Shown one piece after another: positions 17,269-27,309 of a stretch of 64,000 nt of DNA (within the stretch, counting starts at the first letter, position 1; the number at the start of each line of letters is the position of its first letter). The DNA is taken from positions 17,503-81,502 of the forward strand of contig JADWMM010000031.1 in the NCBI GenBank assembly GCA_015978205.1, in the 5' to 3' direction. A model generated the notes under the pieces. The model saw only the letters and a list, made by a program, of their open reading frames with translations, was not told the origin of the DNA and ran no database searches. The stretch comes from Alkaliphilus sp. NP8. Lineage in GTDB: Bacteria > Bacillota > Clostridia > Peptostreptococcales > Natronincolaceae. Both the position numbers and the translations under genes were made by a program.

Positions 17269-20200
17269 ATGAAATATTTGATAGATAAGAAATACAGAGT
17301 TATATCTGTATTTCTTATTTTTTTAACTTTATTTAGTACAATTAATTTTCCTAGATTTGTACCTAGATCCTATGGAGATGAAGTTGTAACGACATATACA
17401 ATAATAGATATTGGATATATTGATACTTGGACTAATTCAAAGGGGAATTGGATAAAGCAAACAACATATGAAGGGAAAAGGGTTTTAACTAAACCAGGAA
17501 AGTCTGTTGAATATGGGTTTAAAGTACCTATTCCTAAACATTTAAGAGAGAAAGTCTTTGATGTAGACGTTGAGTTTTACAATGGTAGTAAGAATGTTTG
17601 GGATAATGCAGATTTAAAAGCTGGAAGTACAAATCGACCTTACTCTGATTACAACCAACTATTTAAAGAGTCTAGCGTTAAAAATCTTACTGTACAAGAA
17701 GATAAATCTAAAAATGATGATAATTATGTATATTTCAAAATCAATACAACACTGAATGCTAATGAAGCACCATTAGATATAACTGAAACATGGCAAGCAC
17801 CTTTGGTAACGGGATTTAGATACTATGCTACTACAGTCATTACTTTAACAGTAGAAGAACCTAATCCTTCTAGCATTAATGCAGATTTTGATGTTAAAAA
17901 TGAAGTATATGAGTATCAAGATGTTGGTTACGTTGATAAATCTAGTGCTGAAAGTAGTCATATAGTTAAAAGAAAGCTTACTATAACAGGTAATGATGGA
18001 TATAGTAAGACTATTGAAAATGAAGAAAGACCTGATATACAGCTTAAAGAAGGTGTATATACATTTAGGCTTGATGTAGAAAATGATGTAGGGCAAAAGG
18101 ATTATCATATTGATGTTGTTCGTGTTATTAAGGAAAATATAGATAAGTCCCAGGAAAGTGATCCTATAGCTCTTGTTACTGCTCCTGATAGTGCTAATAT
18201 AGGGCAAACATTCACAGTTAGTGCTAAAAGCAGTATGGCATCGGTAGGAGCTAAGATTATTAACTATGAATGGTATTTAGGGGATAGTCCTACAAGTCTT
18301 GCTCATGACCCAGTATATGATGGAATGGAAGAAATTAATGTAAGTTATGATGCAGAAGGAACTAAATATTTCCAGGTTAAAATTAAAGATACAGCTAAGA
18401 AAGAAGCTTTGTCGAATATTGCCGAAACGAAAATTAATGATAATACTCCCACTTCTGTAGAAGCAAATGTGGAAGCTCCATATACTGTATACGAAGGAGT
18501 ACCATTTGATGTTACAACAGATGGAAGTATTGTAACTTATGGAGATCAGTCTATGTCAGCTAAAAGAGCTGTTAATGAAGGAATAGCAAGATATAGTTAT
18601 AAAACATCTTTTAGGCGATATGGAAAGTTAAGAGCTGAAGGTGGAGAAATTTGGACTGAAGATTTAGGGTTACATACAATAGATTACACTTTAAGAACAA
18701 AAGATGGTAAAGATAAAGATACAGACACTATAAATGTGTTACCTACGCCATCTACACAGTTTGGTATAGGTGGTAGGAAAAAAGTAAATAGAAGGTTAGT
18801 ATTAGATACTACAGAAACATTTGCACATATTAATTACCCTATAGTAAATTCAAAAACAAAGATTGTTATTGAAGATAAAGATACAGGAGAAAAAGTAATT
18901 GTTACAGAAGCTTCAAGTCCTGATACTACAAATATTAAAACAAAAGATTTTAAAAATGGGATTTTAGAATTTACGATTAAGAAAGTAGGGGACTATGAAG
19001 TAACTGTTACTACAGAAGATACAAGAGGTAAAAGTAGCACATTAACTAAGTCATTAAGGATTGATGAAGATTTAAATCCTACAGCAGACTATATTACTCC
19101 TGAAATAGTTTTCCGTAACACTTTAGGACAAGCTACAATCAAGATTACAAAGAATCATAAATCTCCTGATAATGATATTATAGGTACTCAAGTTTTAAGA
19201 TATAGATATGATACCGATAAAGATGGAAAGCTAACTGATGAAAGCTATATTACAATACCAGCTTATGAAAATGAAGTTGAATTTACAGTCAGCCAGGTAG
19301 GAGAAATAGAAATAGACTTTTTTGTTCAAGAAGATTTTAACCATATACCTGAACATGTATCTGATTCGGATTTTCTATCACATAGAAAAACAAGTAAAGT
19401 TACAATAGCTAATATATCTCCAATAACTTCATTTAATTTAATTGAAAGAAGAAGCATAGATTTTGCTTTCTTTACAGATGATACAGCCGTTCAAGATACA
19501 TTAAATCGTGCAAATAACTTAAAAGAAAGTTTAAATAATAATACTGAATTAATTGTTGATGTGAATACAACAGTAGATAGTGTAGATACCAGTGATAAGC
19601 CTGTAGACTATTATTTATTTCCAAATACATTATGGGAGCCAAAAGGAAATGTTGATTTGTCTCCTGGATCTAAAATTAAAACAAATAAGACTTTATGGGT
19701 AGAAGTTGCAAATAATAGGCATACAAACTTATCTGATGAAGAAATAGGCATATTTGCTGTTAACTGGGACTCTAATGAATATGTATATAGAGTAGATGAT
19801 GTCTTTGGAATATCAAAATGGGATATAAGATCAGAGAGTGTTAAAGCTTTTGAAGTAGAAAACAACGGTAAAATAGAAAGTAGAATTTTTTATCACGATC
19901 GTTATAAAAATAAGTTAAAAGAGTTAGACATTGATAATGGAACAATAATTTCTACATTTGATATTAATTTTCCATTCAACGATTTAGAAGATTTAATTAT
20001 TGATAGTATAGATAGAGATTTATTAAAAATATATACAGTAGAAGATGGAATACATAAATATGTTGAAATTGATTATTCAACTAAAGAAATAGTAGTTGAA
20101 GAAGAATTACCTGGAGAATATTTTGAAAAAAAAGATGGATATATTTATTCTTATTCTAGTGATAAATATGTATTTAACCTTCATATATATAGAACTAAAA

Positions 20201-23200
20201 ATGGAAATACAAATAAAATATATACTGACGAAAAAAGTTTACACGAAATAATGTCTCAGGAACATCTTGATGAAAAACCTTGGGAAGATACAGGAAGTTA
20301 TCGTAGAAGAAGTTATGGTAAAGATGTATTTTCAAACCCTAAAATTGTAGACAATAAGATAATTGTTCCTTATATGATGTCTTATGGATATAGGGTTAAA
20401 AGAAGAAATGGAGATTATAGTTATTATGAAGCAGGATTTTCTAATTACTTAGTCACTATGGATTTAGAAGGAAAAAATATAAAAGAAATAAGTAACTTAA
20501 AAGGGATATACGATGACTATAATGAAATACAAAGTGGAACTATGGAAATTGAACAAGTAGGAGATTATTATGTTATTGAATATAAAGGGATGATAGACAG
20601 GGATTGGAATACGAGTATTGTAGTAATTAATCAAAACAGTAAACTTCAATATCAAACTAAACCTGTATGGAGATACCCGAGAATATCATATGGACTTATA
20701 GATGGTAAAGTTCAAGGATCATTTTGGGATACGGAAGGTGGTAAACTTAATGGTAAAGAACTCGCAAGAATAGAAGGATATCATTTTCCAGGAGATATAC
20801 CTTTCAAATATGAGAGAACCCAAAGGAACAATGATCCAGGAATTGCATCTTCTATTAACGGAGAAAACAGATATATGGTTATATTACACAGTGATGGCGA
20901 CAAAGACACTGGGACGCTTTATGATATGATAGATTGGGAAAAAAATAACAATCCGACTTCTCTAAAATTCGGAAGAAGGCTAATTTCTGATGGTGATAGA
21001 GGACAAATCATATCAATAGGAAAAAATAAAGTGTTTATTGTAGCTGAAAATTCATCTAGTTTTTATGATTTTCAAACAAAAGAAACAATACCAGGTTTAA
21101 GTGGTGGACAAGGATTAGTTAGTGAAAGTGTAGGAATAGATTACATACTATCTCCTGATCAAAAGCACCATATGTATTTTTTATATGGTTATTATAGGTC
21201 TGCAACATCTATAATTCAGTATAAATATAGTATAGGTTTTCATGAAGATATTATGAATAAACTACAAAAATATGAATTTAGAGAAAACAGTAAAGATAAT
21301 TTTGTAGTAATTAAAACTAAAGAAAATATTGATATTACAGAATCACAAAAAAATGAAATAATTAATTTAGCGAAATCTAAAAATGCAAAGATACTATTTT
21401 TAGGAAGTAGTAGTAATAGCACTATAGGACAACAACTTGCAAGTGATACAGATGGTATGTTTGAAATATATAGTACAGAAGAAGATGCTTTCGATAAGTT
21501 GAATAAGTATATAGAAGATACTATAACTTCTAAAGGTAACAATGTTACTATTAATGCAAAAGTAGGTCAGCCTATAATATACAATACTTTCTATGACGAT
21601 TATGAGAAAGATCCAGCACATGAAGCTTCAGGAGAAAGATGGCAATATAATCATTATTATGCTCCTGATGGGAAAATAAACGAGCATAATACTTCAGATG
21701 ATATAGATTCGTGGCTTACAAAACCGATAGAAGTGTTGAATAAAAGAGGAAGGTATTTAGTTACATTCATTAAGAAGGATGATCCAATTAAGGATAATGA
21801 TAACTATGACGAATACAGAAAATGGTCTAAAACACAGCCTGTAGAAATTATAGTATCAGGAGAAGGGGAAAATGTTGAGCCTGAAGAAATAAACCCTACT
21901 ATTAATATAGATGTTCAAGGAGAAGTAGAAGGGAAACTTAGAACATACAGAAGGGTAGATTTTCTAATAGATATTCTACCTGGTACTAGAAACCTTGATG
22001 AAGATACTTTAAATATTAGTTTTGATAAAGCTGATTATCTTCCATACACAAAACCAAATACTCTTAGATTTTCTAGAGTGTTTGAAAATACAGGTAAACA
22101 TATTATAACAGTTTCTATTGATGACTTAGAAGGTAATACTTATACTGAAACAACTAACTTCACTTTATATAACCAAGAGAAACCAATTTCAGGATTTAAT
22201 CTTGAAAGTGATGGAATTAGAAATGATGATGGATTAGTGACGTATAAAATTGATGATTTATCGCAGGAAGGTTTAAATCCTATAGGTAAAGTTGAATACC
22301 AATCTGAAGCTGATGATTATATTTTCAACGAAGATGGTACAATTCAAATTGTAGGCAAAAAAAGAATACCATTAGAAATAGATAATATGAAGCTTAAATT
22401 AAGTATAGGCGAATATAAAATTTGGCAAGTAGTAGAAGATTACTATGTAAATGGAATAGGACTTGCTGGAGAAGACTTAGACAAATACAGACAGTTCCAA
22501 ACAGCAGAAGTATATAAAACTCTTACTATAAATAATGAAGCTCCAACACTAGAATATCAAGTAGCACCTAATCTTATTGTTGTAGGAGATACTGTAGGAC
22601 ATAGTATTAATATAACTGACGATACTTTAGGTGGAGATTATGCTACTTATCGTTTCACAAGAAACAATACATTTTACAGTGATTTTTACGAGCAAAATAT
22701 AACACTTAAAAACTATGATAGCTCATTACATGAAAATGAAAATGCAGTAACAGATCAAGTAACAGAACAATTAAATAAAACAGGAAACTATAGTTTTTAT
22801 GCAACAGCCCATGACGAAGATGAAGCTTCATCTAGTGAAGTGCATGGTGGTAATGTATTAGTTATGAATTTACCTATATCTGATTTTGACTTACAATCTC
22901 CAGGAGAAATTACTACAGAAGATACGGACCAATATTTTAAATCAGATAGTACAATAAAGCTGAAAAATAAAAGCTACAGCCCTGATTATTGGGGAACAGT
23001 TCAGAATCAAGGTATTGCAGAATATAAGTTAGAATTAAGAAATGTATCAGAAAATGAGTATCAAACTATTAAAGATTATAGCGATTTAAAAACTTATATT
23101 AATACAGTGACTTTACCTAACATTGATGAAGCAGGAATATATGAATTAAGACAAACTGTAAGAACTCCTGAAGGACTTGAACATGTGTCTACAAAGAAAT

Positions 23201-24558
23201 TCACAGTATTAGATTTATATATGGATTCAGAAGTTACACCAGGAGAGATTTCATCTGGACAGGAGTATACGATTAATGCTGAAATATCTAAAGATGGACA
23301 CAATGTTATAGCTTATATTCCTTACATGGAAGGGGACAATCGTTGGATAAACCTAGATAAAGTAAATGAAGATGCAGATAGCAAATATTTCTCTAAGACT
23401 ATACAAACAGAAGAAACTCTATTAGATGATAACTATAACATTGAAATATATGGGATATATCCATTTAATACTGAAATTAAGCAAGAACATAATTTAAGGG
23501 TAAATACACCAGTAGAACTTAAAAGCACGATTACTCCTATAGCTACTGAAGAATATTCAGAAGTAATAACCAGGGGCGATGGAGAAAATGACAGTATAAA
23601 AGTACCAGCTTCAGAAAAAATAGAAGTTTCAGCAACAGTAGATAGACCTAATAAAACAGATGGAACACCTATTACTGTTAAATATGTAAAAGCTACATTA
23701 GAAGGCGAAAGTCCAATTACATTAACCTATAACATTGAAACTAATCTATATGAAGGTATTATTAATGTAAGGGAAACTAAGCCTGATGCAGACTATTCTG
23801 TAGTCATAGAAACTGAAATAGCAAATGGGAATAAGAATAGTAATAATCATAGTGCAGCTATAGATACACCGATTAATTTAAGTGGAAGTATCCCAAGTGA
23901 TGTTGTAACGGATACAAGTATTCCTATAATGGCAACCACGACTAAATATGCGAATAGAACAAAAGTTATTTTGTTTAAGGGACAAGACTTTGAACGTACT
24001 CTAAATCTTAGTTCAACTAGATATGAGAATAAAAAACAGTGGCAAAAAGATTATTCTATTCCTTCTGATATACCTGAAGGAGAATATGTAGTAGAATTTA
24101 GAGCAACAACACCTAATGGAAATACAGAAGTTGTCAAAAAGAGAATAAAAGTACACACTTTGAGAGTATCAGCATATCTTATGCCTAATCCAGCTATGGC
24201 AGGAGATGAAATAATTTTTAATATAAATACAGAAGGTTATGCTGACAGAATTGAGATAGTTGTTGATCGGGACATAATTAATAAGGATAATAGAGTTGAA
24301 ATGGGATATCCTAAACAAAACTATCCAATTAGATTTAATGTAAATAGTAATATAAATATTAAAACAGACATTCATAAATACACCCTATGGGTTAGTACAG
24401 AACAAACATTGACTAAAGATAATGTTAGGCTAAGGGAATCTTATAAGTTTATTGTACGTGCTTGGAAAGAAAATGCGTATAGAGAAGTTGAATTAGAACT
24501 TGATGTAAGAAGATCAATTCTTGATCTTTTAAAACCTGGAATTAAAAGTAGTAGATAA
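17269..24558 (+). CDS. Giant secreted multi-domain (PKD/Ig-like) surface protein
   Basis: AGGGGTG sets the start at ATG 17269 (2429 aa). A signal peptide covers about residues 1-38. A PKD-like domain is visible at about 298-390 (NYEWYLGD and later YFQVKIKDTAKKEA). Further Ig-like or PKD-like modules follow in the N- and C-terminal thirds. The middle (about 830-1330) has repeated beta-strand patterns that may be a propeller. Segments at about 728-780 and 1340-1425 resemble halves of a vWA-like fold. There is no LPXTG or SLH anchor, so the upstream SLH protein may hold it. It is probably an adhesin or mating-aggregation factor of the element; function is not shown by the sequence. Confidence 0.7.
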   Translation: MKYLIDKKYRVISVFLIFLTLFSTINFPRFVPRSYGDEVVTTYTIIDIGYIDTWTNSKGNWIKQTTYEGKRVLTKPGKSVEYGFKVPIPKHLREKVFDVDVEFYNGSKNVWDNADLKAGSTNRPYSDYNQLFKESSVKNLTVQEDKSKNDDNYVYFKINTTLNANEAPLDITETWQAPLVTGFRYYATTVITLTVEEPNPSSINADFDVKNEVYEYQDVGYVDKSSAESSHIVKRKLTITGNDGYSKTIENEERPDIQLKEGVYTFRLDVENDVGQKDYHIDVVRVIKENIDKSQESDPIALVTAPDSANIGQTFTVSAKSSMASVGAKIINYEWYLGDSPTSLAHDPVYDGMEEINVSYDAEGTKYFQVKIKDTAKKEALSNIAETKINDNTPTSVEANVEAPYTVYEGVPFDVTTDGSIVTYGDQSMSAKRAVNEGIARYSYKTSFRRYGKLRAEGGEIWTEDLGLHTIDYTLRTKDGKDKDTDTINVLPTPSTQFGIGGRKKVNRRLVLDTTETFAHINYPIVNSKTKIVIEDKDTGEKVIVTEASSPDTTNIKTKDFKNGILEFTIKKVGDYEVTVTTEDTRGKSSTLTKSLRIDEDLNPTADYITPEIVFRNTLGQATIKITKNHKSPDNDIIGTQVLRYRYDTDKDGKLTDESYITIPAYENEVEFTVSQVGEIEIDFFVQEDFNHIPEHVSDSDFLSHRKTSKVTIANISPITSFNLIERRSIDFAFFTDDTAVQDTLNRANNLKESLNNNTELIVDVNTTVDSVDTSDKPVDYYLFPNTLWEPKGNVDLSPGSKIKTNKTLWVEVANNRHTNLSDEEIGIFAVNWDSNEYVYRVDDVFGISKWDIRSESVKAFEVENNGKIESRIFYHDRYKNKLKELDIDNGTIISTFDINFPFNDLEDLIIDSIDRDLLKIYTVEDGIHKYVEIDYSTKEIVVEEELPGEYFEKKDGYIYSYSSDKYVFNLHIYRTKNGNTNKIYTDEKSLHEIMSQEHLDEKPWEDTGSYRRRSYGKDVFSNPKIVDNKIIVPYMMSYGYRVKRRNGDYSYYEAGFSNYLVTMDLEGKNIKEISNLKGIYDDYNEIQSGTMEIEQVGDYYVIEYKGMIDRDWNTSIVVINQNSKLQYQTKPVWRYPRISYGLIDGKVQGSFWDTEGGKLNGKELARIEGYHFPGDIPFKYERTQRNNDPGIASSINGENRYMVILHSDGDKDTGTLYDMIDWEKNNNPTSLKFGRRLISDGDRGQIISIGKNKVFIVAENSSSFYDFQTKETIPGLSGGQGLVSESVGIDYILSPDQKHHMYFLYGYYRSATSIIQYKYSIGFHEDIMNKLQKYEFRENSKDNFVVIKTKENIDITESQKNEIINLAKSKNAKILFLGSSSNSTIGQQLASDTDGMFEIYSTEEDAFDKLNKYIEDTITSKGNNVTINAKVGQPIIYNTFYDDYEKDPAHEASGERWQYNHYYAPDGKINEHNTSDDIDSWLTKPIEVLNKRGRYLVTFIKKDDPIKDNDNYDEYRKWSKTQPVEIIVSGEGENVEPEEINPTINIDVQGEVEGKLRTYRRVDFLIDILPGTRNLDEDTLNISFDKADYLPYTKPNTLRFSRVFENTGKHIITVSIDDLEGNTYTETTNFTLYNQEKPISGFNLESDGIRNDDGLVTYKIDDLSQEGLNPIGKVEYQSEADDYIFNEDGTIQIVGKKRIPLEIDNMKLKLSIGEYKIWQVVEDYYVNGIGLAGEDLDKYRQFQTAEVYKTLTINNEAPTLEYQVAPNLIVVGDTVGHSINITDDTLGGDYATYRFTRNNTFYSDFYEQNITLKNYDSSLHENENAVTDQVTEQLNKTGNYSFYATAHDEDEASSSEVHGGNVLVMNLPISDFDLQSPGEITTEDTDQYFKSDSTIKLKNKSYSPDYWGTVQNQGIAEYKLELRNVSENEYQTIKDYSDLKTYINTVTLPNIDEAGIYELRQTVRTPEGLEHVSTKKFTVLDLYMDSEVTPGEISSGQEYTINAEISKDGHNVIAYIPYMEGDNRWINLDKVNEDADSKYFSKTIQTEETLLDDNYNIEIYGIYPFNTEIKQEHNLRVNTPVELKSTITPIATEEYSEVITRGDGENDSIKVPASEKIEVSATVDRPNKTDGTPITVKYVKATLEGESPITLTYNIETNLYEGIINVRETKPDADYSVVIETEIANGNKNSNNHSAAIDTPINLSGSIPSDVVTDTSIPIMATTTKYANRTKVILFKGQDFERTLNLSSTRYENKKQWQKDYSIPSDIPEGEYVVEFRATTPNGNTEVVKKRIKVHTLRVSAYLMPNPAMAGDEIIFNINTEGYADRIEIVVDRDIINKDNRVEMGYPKQNYPIRFNVNSNINIKTDIHKYTLWVSTEQTLTKDNVRLRESYKFIVRAWKENAYREVELELDVRRSILDLLKPGIKSSR

Positions 24559-24581
24559 ATTTAAATATAATAATAAAAAAT

Positions 24582-24618
24582 AAAACTCCTTTAGAACTAT
24601 CTAAGGAGTTTTATTTTT
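24582..24618 (+). terminator. Rho-independent terminator after the giant surface protein
   Basis: A stem AAAACTCCTTTAGA pairs with TCTAAGGAGTTTT (one bulged T), with loop ACTA, followed by ATTTTT. It ends the SLH/surface-protein transcript. Confidence 0.8.
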
Positions 24619-24660
24619 GTCTTATAAGAAGTAAATAATATATAAATTGGAGTTGATGAC

Positions 24661-25236
24661 ATGAATGGAAAGACTCATATTGCAATTGGAACTTTAGCTG
24701 CAGTAACTGTAGCACCAAAAATAGGAGTAGATATAGGTTTTCAGCTAATCAGTGGAGCAGCAATTGGATCATTATTATTAGACTTAGATCATCCAAAGGC
24801 CACTATAAACCAAAAAGTACTACCATTTAAAAATAAATATACTCACTTAATTGTGTATATATTATTAGGATTAATAACTTTAACAGGAATAATAGGCATT
24901 ATTGGTATAACTAAATGGATACTAGGAATGTTTTTAGTTTTAGTAGGAATATCCAGACATAGGGGTTTTACACATGGCATCATAGGATTAAGTGTAATTG
25001 TATATCTGTGTTATCAACTCAATATAGTATATGGTTACAGTAATTTTAGTATAGGTTTATCGATAGGATCTATACTTCATTTAATAGCAGACTTATTTAC
25101 AGGATCTGGAGTTTCATTATTTTATCCATTTAGTAACAAAAGGTTTTGTTTTCCCATTACTATTAAAACTGGTAGTACTGCAGAAAATGTAATACTTGTA
25201 TTAACTAGTTTATCGTTGTTTATGTTTTTACTTTAG
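24661..25236 (+). CDS. DUF457/YdjM-type membrane metal-dependent hydrolase
   Basis: The 191-aa membrane protein carries conserved metal-ligand motifs: LLDLDHPKA at about residues 40-48, RHRGFTHG at about 99-106, and HLIADLFT at about 140-147. These are typical of the DUF457 (YdjM/LexA-induced) family, which is related to phospholipase C-like metal hydrolases. Hydrophobic segments surround the motifs. The prepilin peptidase gene begins 9 bp later. A degenerate copy of the 3' third of this gene occurs at 27,541-27,740. Confidence 0.8.
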   Translation: MNGKTHIAIGTLAAVTVAPKIGVDIGFQLISGAAIGSLLLDLDHPKATINQKVLPFKNKYTHLIVYILLGLITLTGIIGIIGITKWILGMFLVLVGISRHRGFTHGIIGLSVIVYLCYQLNIVYGYSNFSIGLSIGSILHLIADLFTGSGVSLFYPFSNKRFCFPITIKTGSTAENVILVLTSLSLFMFLL

Positions 25237-25245
25237 GAGGAAATT

Positions 25246-25671
25246 ATGCAGAAGATATTACTTATAAGTGTGTGTTTATATTTAATATACATATCTTACA
25301 AAGATATCAAAACATTTAAAATAACGAAAAAAGATTTAGTTCCATTATTAATAGTATCAATAATTTACACTATATTTTATTCAATAAATGTTTTGGATTC
25401 ATTTCAAGGTATGTTAATTGGAGCAGGTCCATTTTATATAATTGCAATAATTACAAAAGGAATAGGTGGAGGAGATATTAGGATTATGGCTATTCTAGGC
25501 CTGTTATTAGGAAAAGAGAAAATTCAACTTTCTTTAGGTATAACTTGTTTAATTTGGAGTGCTATATTTATATTATATAAGCTTATAAAAGGCTGTAATG
25601 GAAAAGATTATAAAGTCGCTTTTGCACCATTTATAACGGTAGGATGTATTGTTTCAATTTTATATGCATGA
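25246..25671 (+). CDS. A24-family prepilin peptidase (TadV/CpaA-like)
   Basis: The 141-aa polytopic protein carries both aspartyl protease motifs: YKDIKT at about residues 18-23 (first Asp) and GGGDIR at about 76-81 (GxGD). It ends with the conserved AFAPFI segment near 125. The length equals that of minimal TadV/CpaA peptidases, which lack the N-methylase domain. It would cleave the prepilin encoded at 12,784 after Gly. TTAGGAGGAAATT gives a strong ribosome site. It is separated from the Tad genes by about 12 kb of surface-protein genes. Confidence 0.85.
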   Translation: MQKILLISVCLYLIYISYKDIKTFKITKKDLVPLLIVSIIYTIFYSINVLDSFQGMLIGAGPFYIIAIITKGIGGGDIRIMAILGLLLGKEKIQLSLGITCLIWSAIFILYKLIKGCNGKDYKVAFAPFITVGCIVSILYA

Positions 25672-25710
25672 ATTTATTTAAGTTATAATCAATAAAAAAT
25701 ATTAACTATA

Positions 25711-25740
25711 TTGGATAAACATGGATTCGTTTGGTATAAT
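25711..25740 (+). promoter_or_regulatory. Promoter upstream of the 25,814 gene
   Basis: TTGGAT at 25,711-25,716, an 18-bp spacer, and an extended -10 TGGTATAAT ending at 25,740. The downstream leader of about 70 nt contains GGGGGGTTATATG and a good Shine-Dalgarno site before ATG 25814. Confidence 0.65.
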
Positions 25741-25813
25741 ATCCATACAGATTTTAATTTAATAACTTGGGGGGTTATATGTTTTAATATATAACTATAT
25801 AGGAGGGCACTAA

Positions 25814-26923
25814 ATGACAAGCAATTTAAGAGATTATTTTAAGTATAATACATTAACAACAAGTGAGGTGTCAGAGCTTTTACAAATACCTAAATCAAAA
25901 ATATTATCAATGGTTGAGGAAAAAGTGATACAACCATTAAAAGTTTCTGCTGAGGGATTGTTGTTTTTAAAGCAAGATATCGATGGAATAATAAAAGATA
26001 GAAGTTTAAAGTTACCTATACATAGAATTCACTACAGAAACATTATGAATGATGGGACCGGATATACCAATAAAAGCATAGAATTTTTCGAAGAAAATAT
26101 AACAAAACTAGGAAGAATAGAATCTATATTTATATATTTCAACTCAATAGATGCTGTTAAAGCAGGATTTTTTAAAATATATAAGAATGATGAAGAGTAT
26201 GATTCTAAACATTTATATTCAGTGGATACACCGAGTTTTGTTATAAGAGATGTACAAGGTAATGAGATATGGTTAGGCGGTTGCAAGTGTGGCTATGGCG
26301 GAAAGGGTTCAGGAGGTTCAAAAACAATACTTAAGAAATTAGGGTTAAACCAAGATGTAATAGATTTAATTCCTTACTATAGAGTTATTAATATTTTCAT
26401 CAATGATGATGGTAATATAGAAATTATTTATAACAATGGAATAGATAGAACTAGTCAAAATAGCCGTGTTGTAGATGATCTCGATGTAAGTGTACTATTT
26501 TCAAAGGAAATTAATAATTTAGTGTTAGTTCAGGAAGATTCAAGAATTTCAAAAAATAAAGCAATAGATATATTGAAAGGATTTAGAAGCTTTATCCCAT
26601 TTCCGAAAAAAATATTATTATTACCAAGTTTTGATATGGCCGATAGATTGGGTTATGTAGTTGAAATAGATAGTAGGGACTATTTTTCTTTTTATAATCT
26701 TATCGTGGTGGATTCTTCAGGTAAACAACTTTGGGTAAATATACCATATAAAGTAGATGTTCCTATAAACAGCCAAGATGAAATTTGTAATATCTTAGAG
26801 TATTTAGGATTTGATGTTCCTGAAGAAAAAATGGCAAATAAGATTGTACATTTGTTTAATGCAGCAGTCAGCAAAAAGATAGACCCTGAACCTATAGTTT
26901 TTGAAAAACAAAAAAAGGTCTAG
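25814..26923 (+). CDS. Unknown protein with N-terminal MerR/excisionase-like HTH
   Basis: The product has 369 aa. Residues about 13-45 (LTTSEVSELLQIPKSKILSM) form a winged-helix excisionase/MerR-type DNA-binding motif. The central region carries a striking Cys/Gly motif, GGCKCGYGGKGSGGSK, at about residues 154-170. The rest is mixed alpha/beta with no membrane segment. I do not recognise the family. It has its own promoter, a strong AGGAGGGCA ribosome site and no operon partner. The Cys/Gly motif could bind a metal or nucleotide; this is inference. Confidence 0.6.
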   Translation: MTSNLRDYFKYNTLTTSEVSELLQIPKSKILSMVEEKVIQPLKVSAEGLLFLKQDIDGIIKDRSLKLPIHRIHYRNIMNDGTGYTNKSIEFFEENITKLGRIESIFIYFNSIDAVKAGFFKIYKNDEEYDSKHLYSVDTPSFVIRDVQGNEIWLGGCKCGYGGKGSGGSKTILKKLGLNQDVIDLIPYYRVINIFINDDGNIEIIYNNGIDRTSQNSRVVDDLDVSVLFSKEINNLVLVQEDSRISKNKAIDILKGFRSFIPFPKKILLLPSFDMADRLGYVVEIDSRDYFSFYNLIVVDSSGKQLWVNIPYKVDVPINSQDEICNILEYLGFDVPEEKMANKIVHLFNAAVSKKIDPEPIVFEKQKKV

Positions 26924-27054
26924 TTTAATTTTCTAAGTTAAATTTTTTATGTAGTAACTTGCAGTATATCTTTAATATCATTATTAAAATTAAAGATGTC
27001 TGCTTAATCTATTTTAGAATAAACTGTTATTTACTGCAGCTAAAGTTTTGTATT

Positions 27055-27083
27055 ATTACAAAATAATGACTATATGCTATAAT
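27055..27083 (+). promoter_or_regulatory. Promoter of peptide locus A
   Basis: ATTACA at 27,055-27,060, a 17-bp spacer and an extended -10 TGCTATAAT (27,075-27,083). It drives the small hydrophobic peptide gene at 27,122. Confidence 0.6.
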
Positions 27084-27121
27084 AAACTTATCCTTCCAGG
27101 AGCGAATGGAGGTGAGTATCG

Positions 27122-27226
27122 TTGACTCAGCAAACAAAAGACAAAGCAGAGAATATAGCAAATGTCCTAACAGCAGTCGCAGCTCTAGTCACAGCAGTTG
27201 CAACTCTAATAAACACAATAAAATAA
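27122..27226 (+). CDS. Small hydrophobic peptide, putative type I toxin (locus A)
   Basis: TTG 27122 follows GGAGGTGAG at 27,108-27,116 with good spacing and opens a 34-residue frame. The peptide is a charged N-terminus (TQQTKDKAEN) and one hydrophobic Ala/Val/Leu/Thr helix, including the run VLTAVAALVTAVATLINTIK. The paralogous peptide at 36,032 shares this layout. A convergent antisense RNA, shared hairpin terminator and repeated 5' sequence are present, as in par/fst-type type I toxin-antitoxin loci. Similarity to Fst itself is not evident, so the peptide family is unassigned. Confidence 0.65.
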   Translation: MTQQTKDKAENIANVLTAVAALVTAVATLINTIK

Positions 27227-27231
27227 GAAAG

Positions 27232-27267
27232 AAAAAAAAGCAGGTGCTGTCACACCTGCTTTTTTTT
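27232..27267. terminator. Bidirectional terminator of locus A
   Basis: An almost perfect hairpin: AAAAAAAAGCAGGTG, loop of about 6 nt, CACCTGCTTTTTTTT. The A-tract on one side and T-tract on the other let it stop transcription from both strands, as needed for convergent toxin and antisense RNAs. Confidence 0.85.
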
Positions 27268-27309
27268 ATATTTAATTTTGCATCGTTGACTCAGCAAAGT
27301 CAATTTCTT
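27236..27309 (-). ncRNA. Putative antisense RNA of locus A
   Basis: On the minus strand an extended -10 TGATATACT (the fwd AGTATA box is 27,316-27,321) would start an RNA near 27,309. It would read through the complement of the repeat at 27,282-27,298 and end at the shared hairpin, giving about 75 nt. It could pair with the toxin mRNA both at the start codon region (via the 17-nt repeat) and at the terminator stem, the par RNA II logic. The same promoter block recurs at locus B. Not proven; the -35 is weak. Confidence 0.55.

Larger units (their letters stand above)
27118..27298 (+). repeat. 17-nt direct repeats bracketing locus A
   Basis: ATCGTTGACTCAGCAAA occurs identically at 27,118-27,134 (covering the toxin TTG start) and at 27,282-27,298 (inside the antisense RNA region). 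Their placement matches the DRa/DRb repeats of par-type antitoxin systems, where the second copy supplies trans complementarity to the toxin start site. Confidence 0.85.

Noticed and set aside
17845..18207. 120-aa minus-strand frame inside the giant surface protein
   Set aside because: A shadow of the + strand gene; no ribosome site or promoter, and the product is low-complexity Ile/Tyr/Asn.
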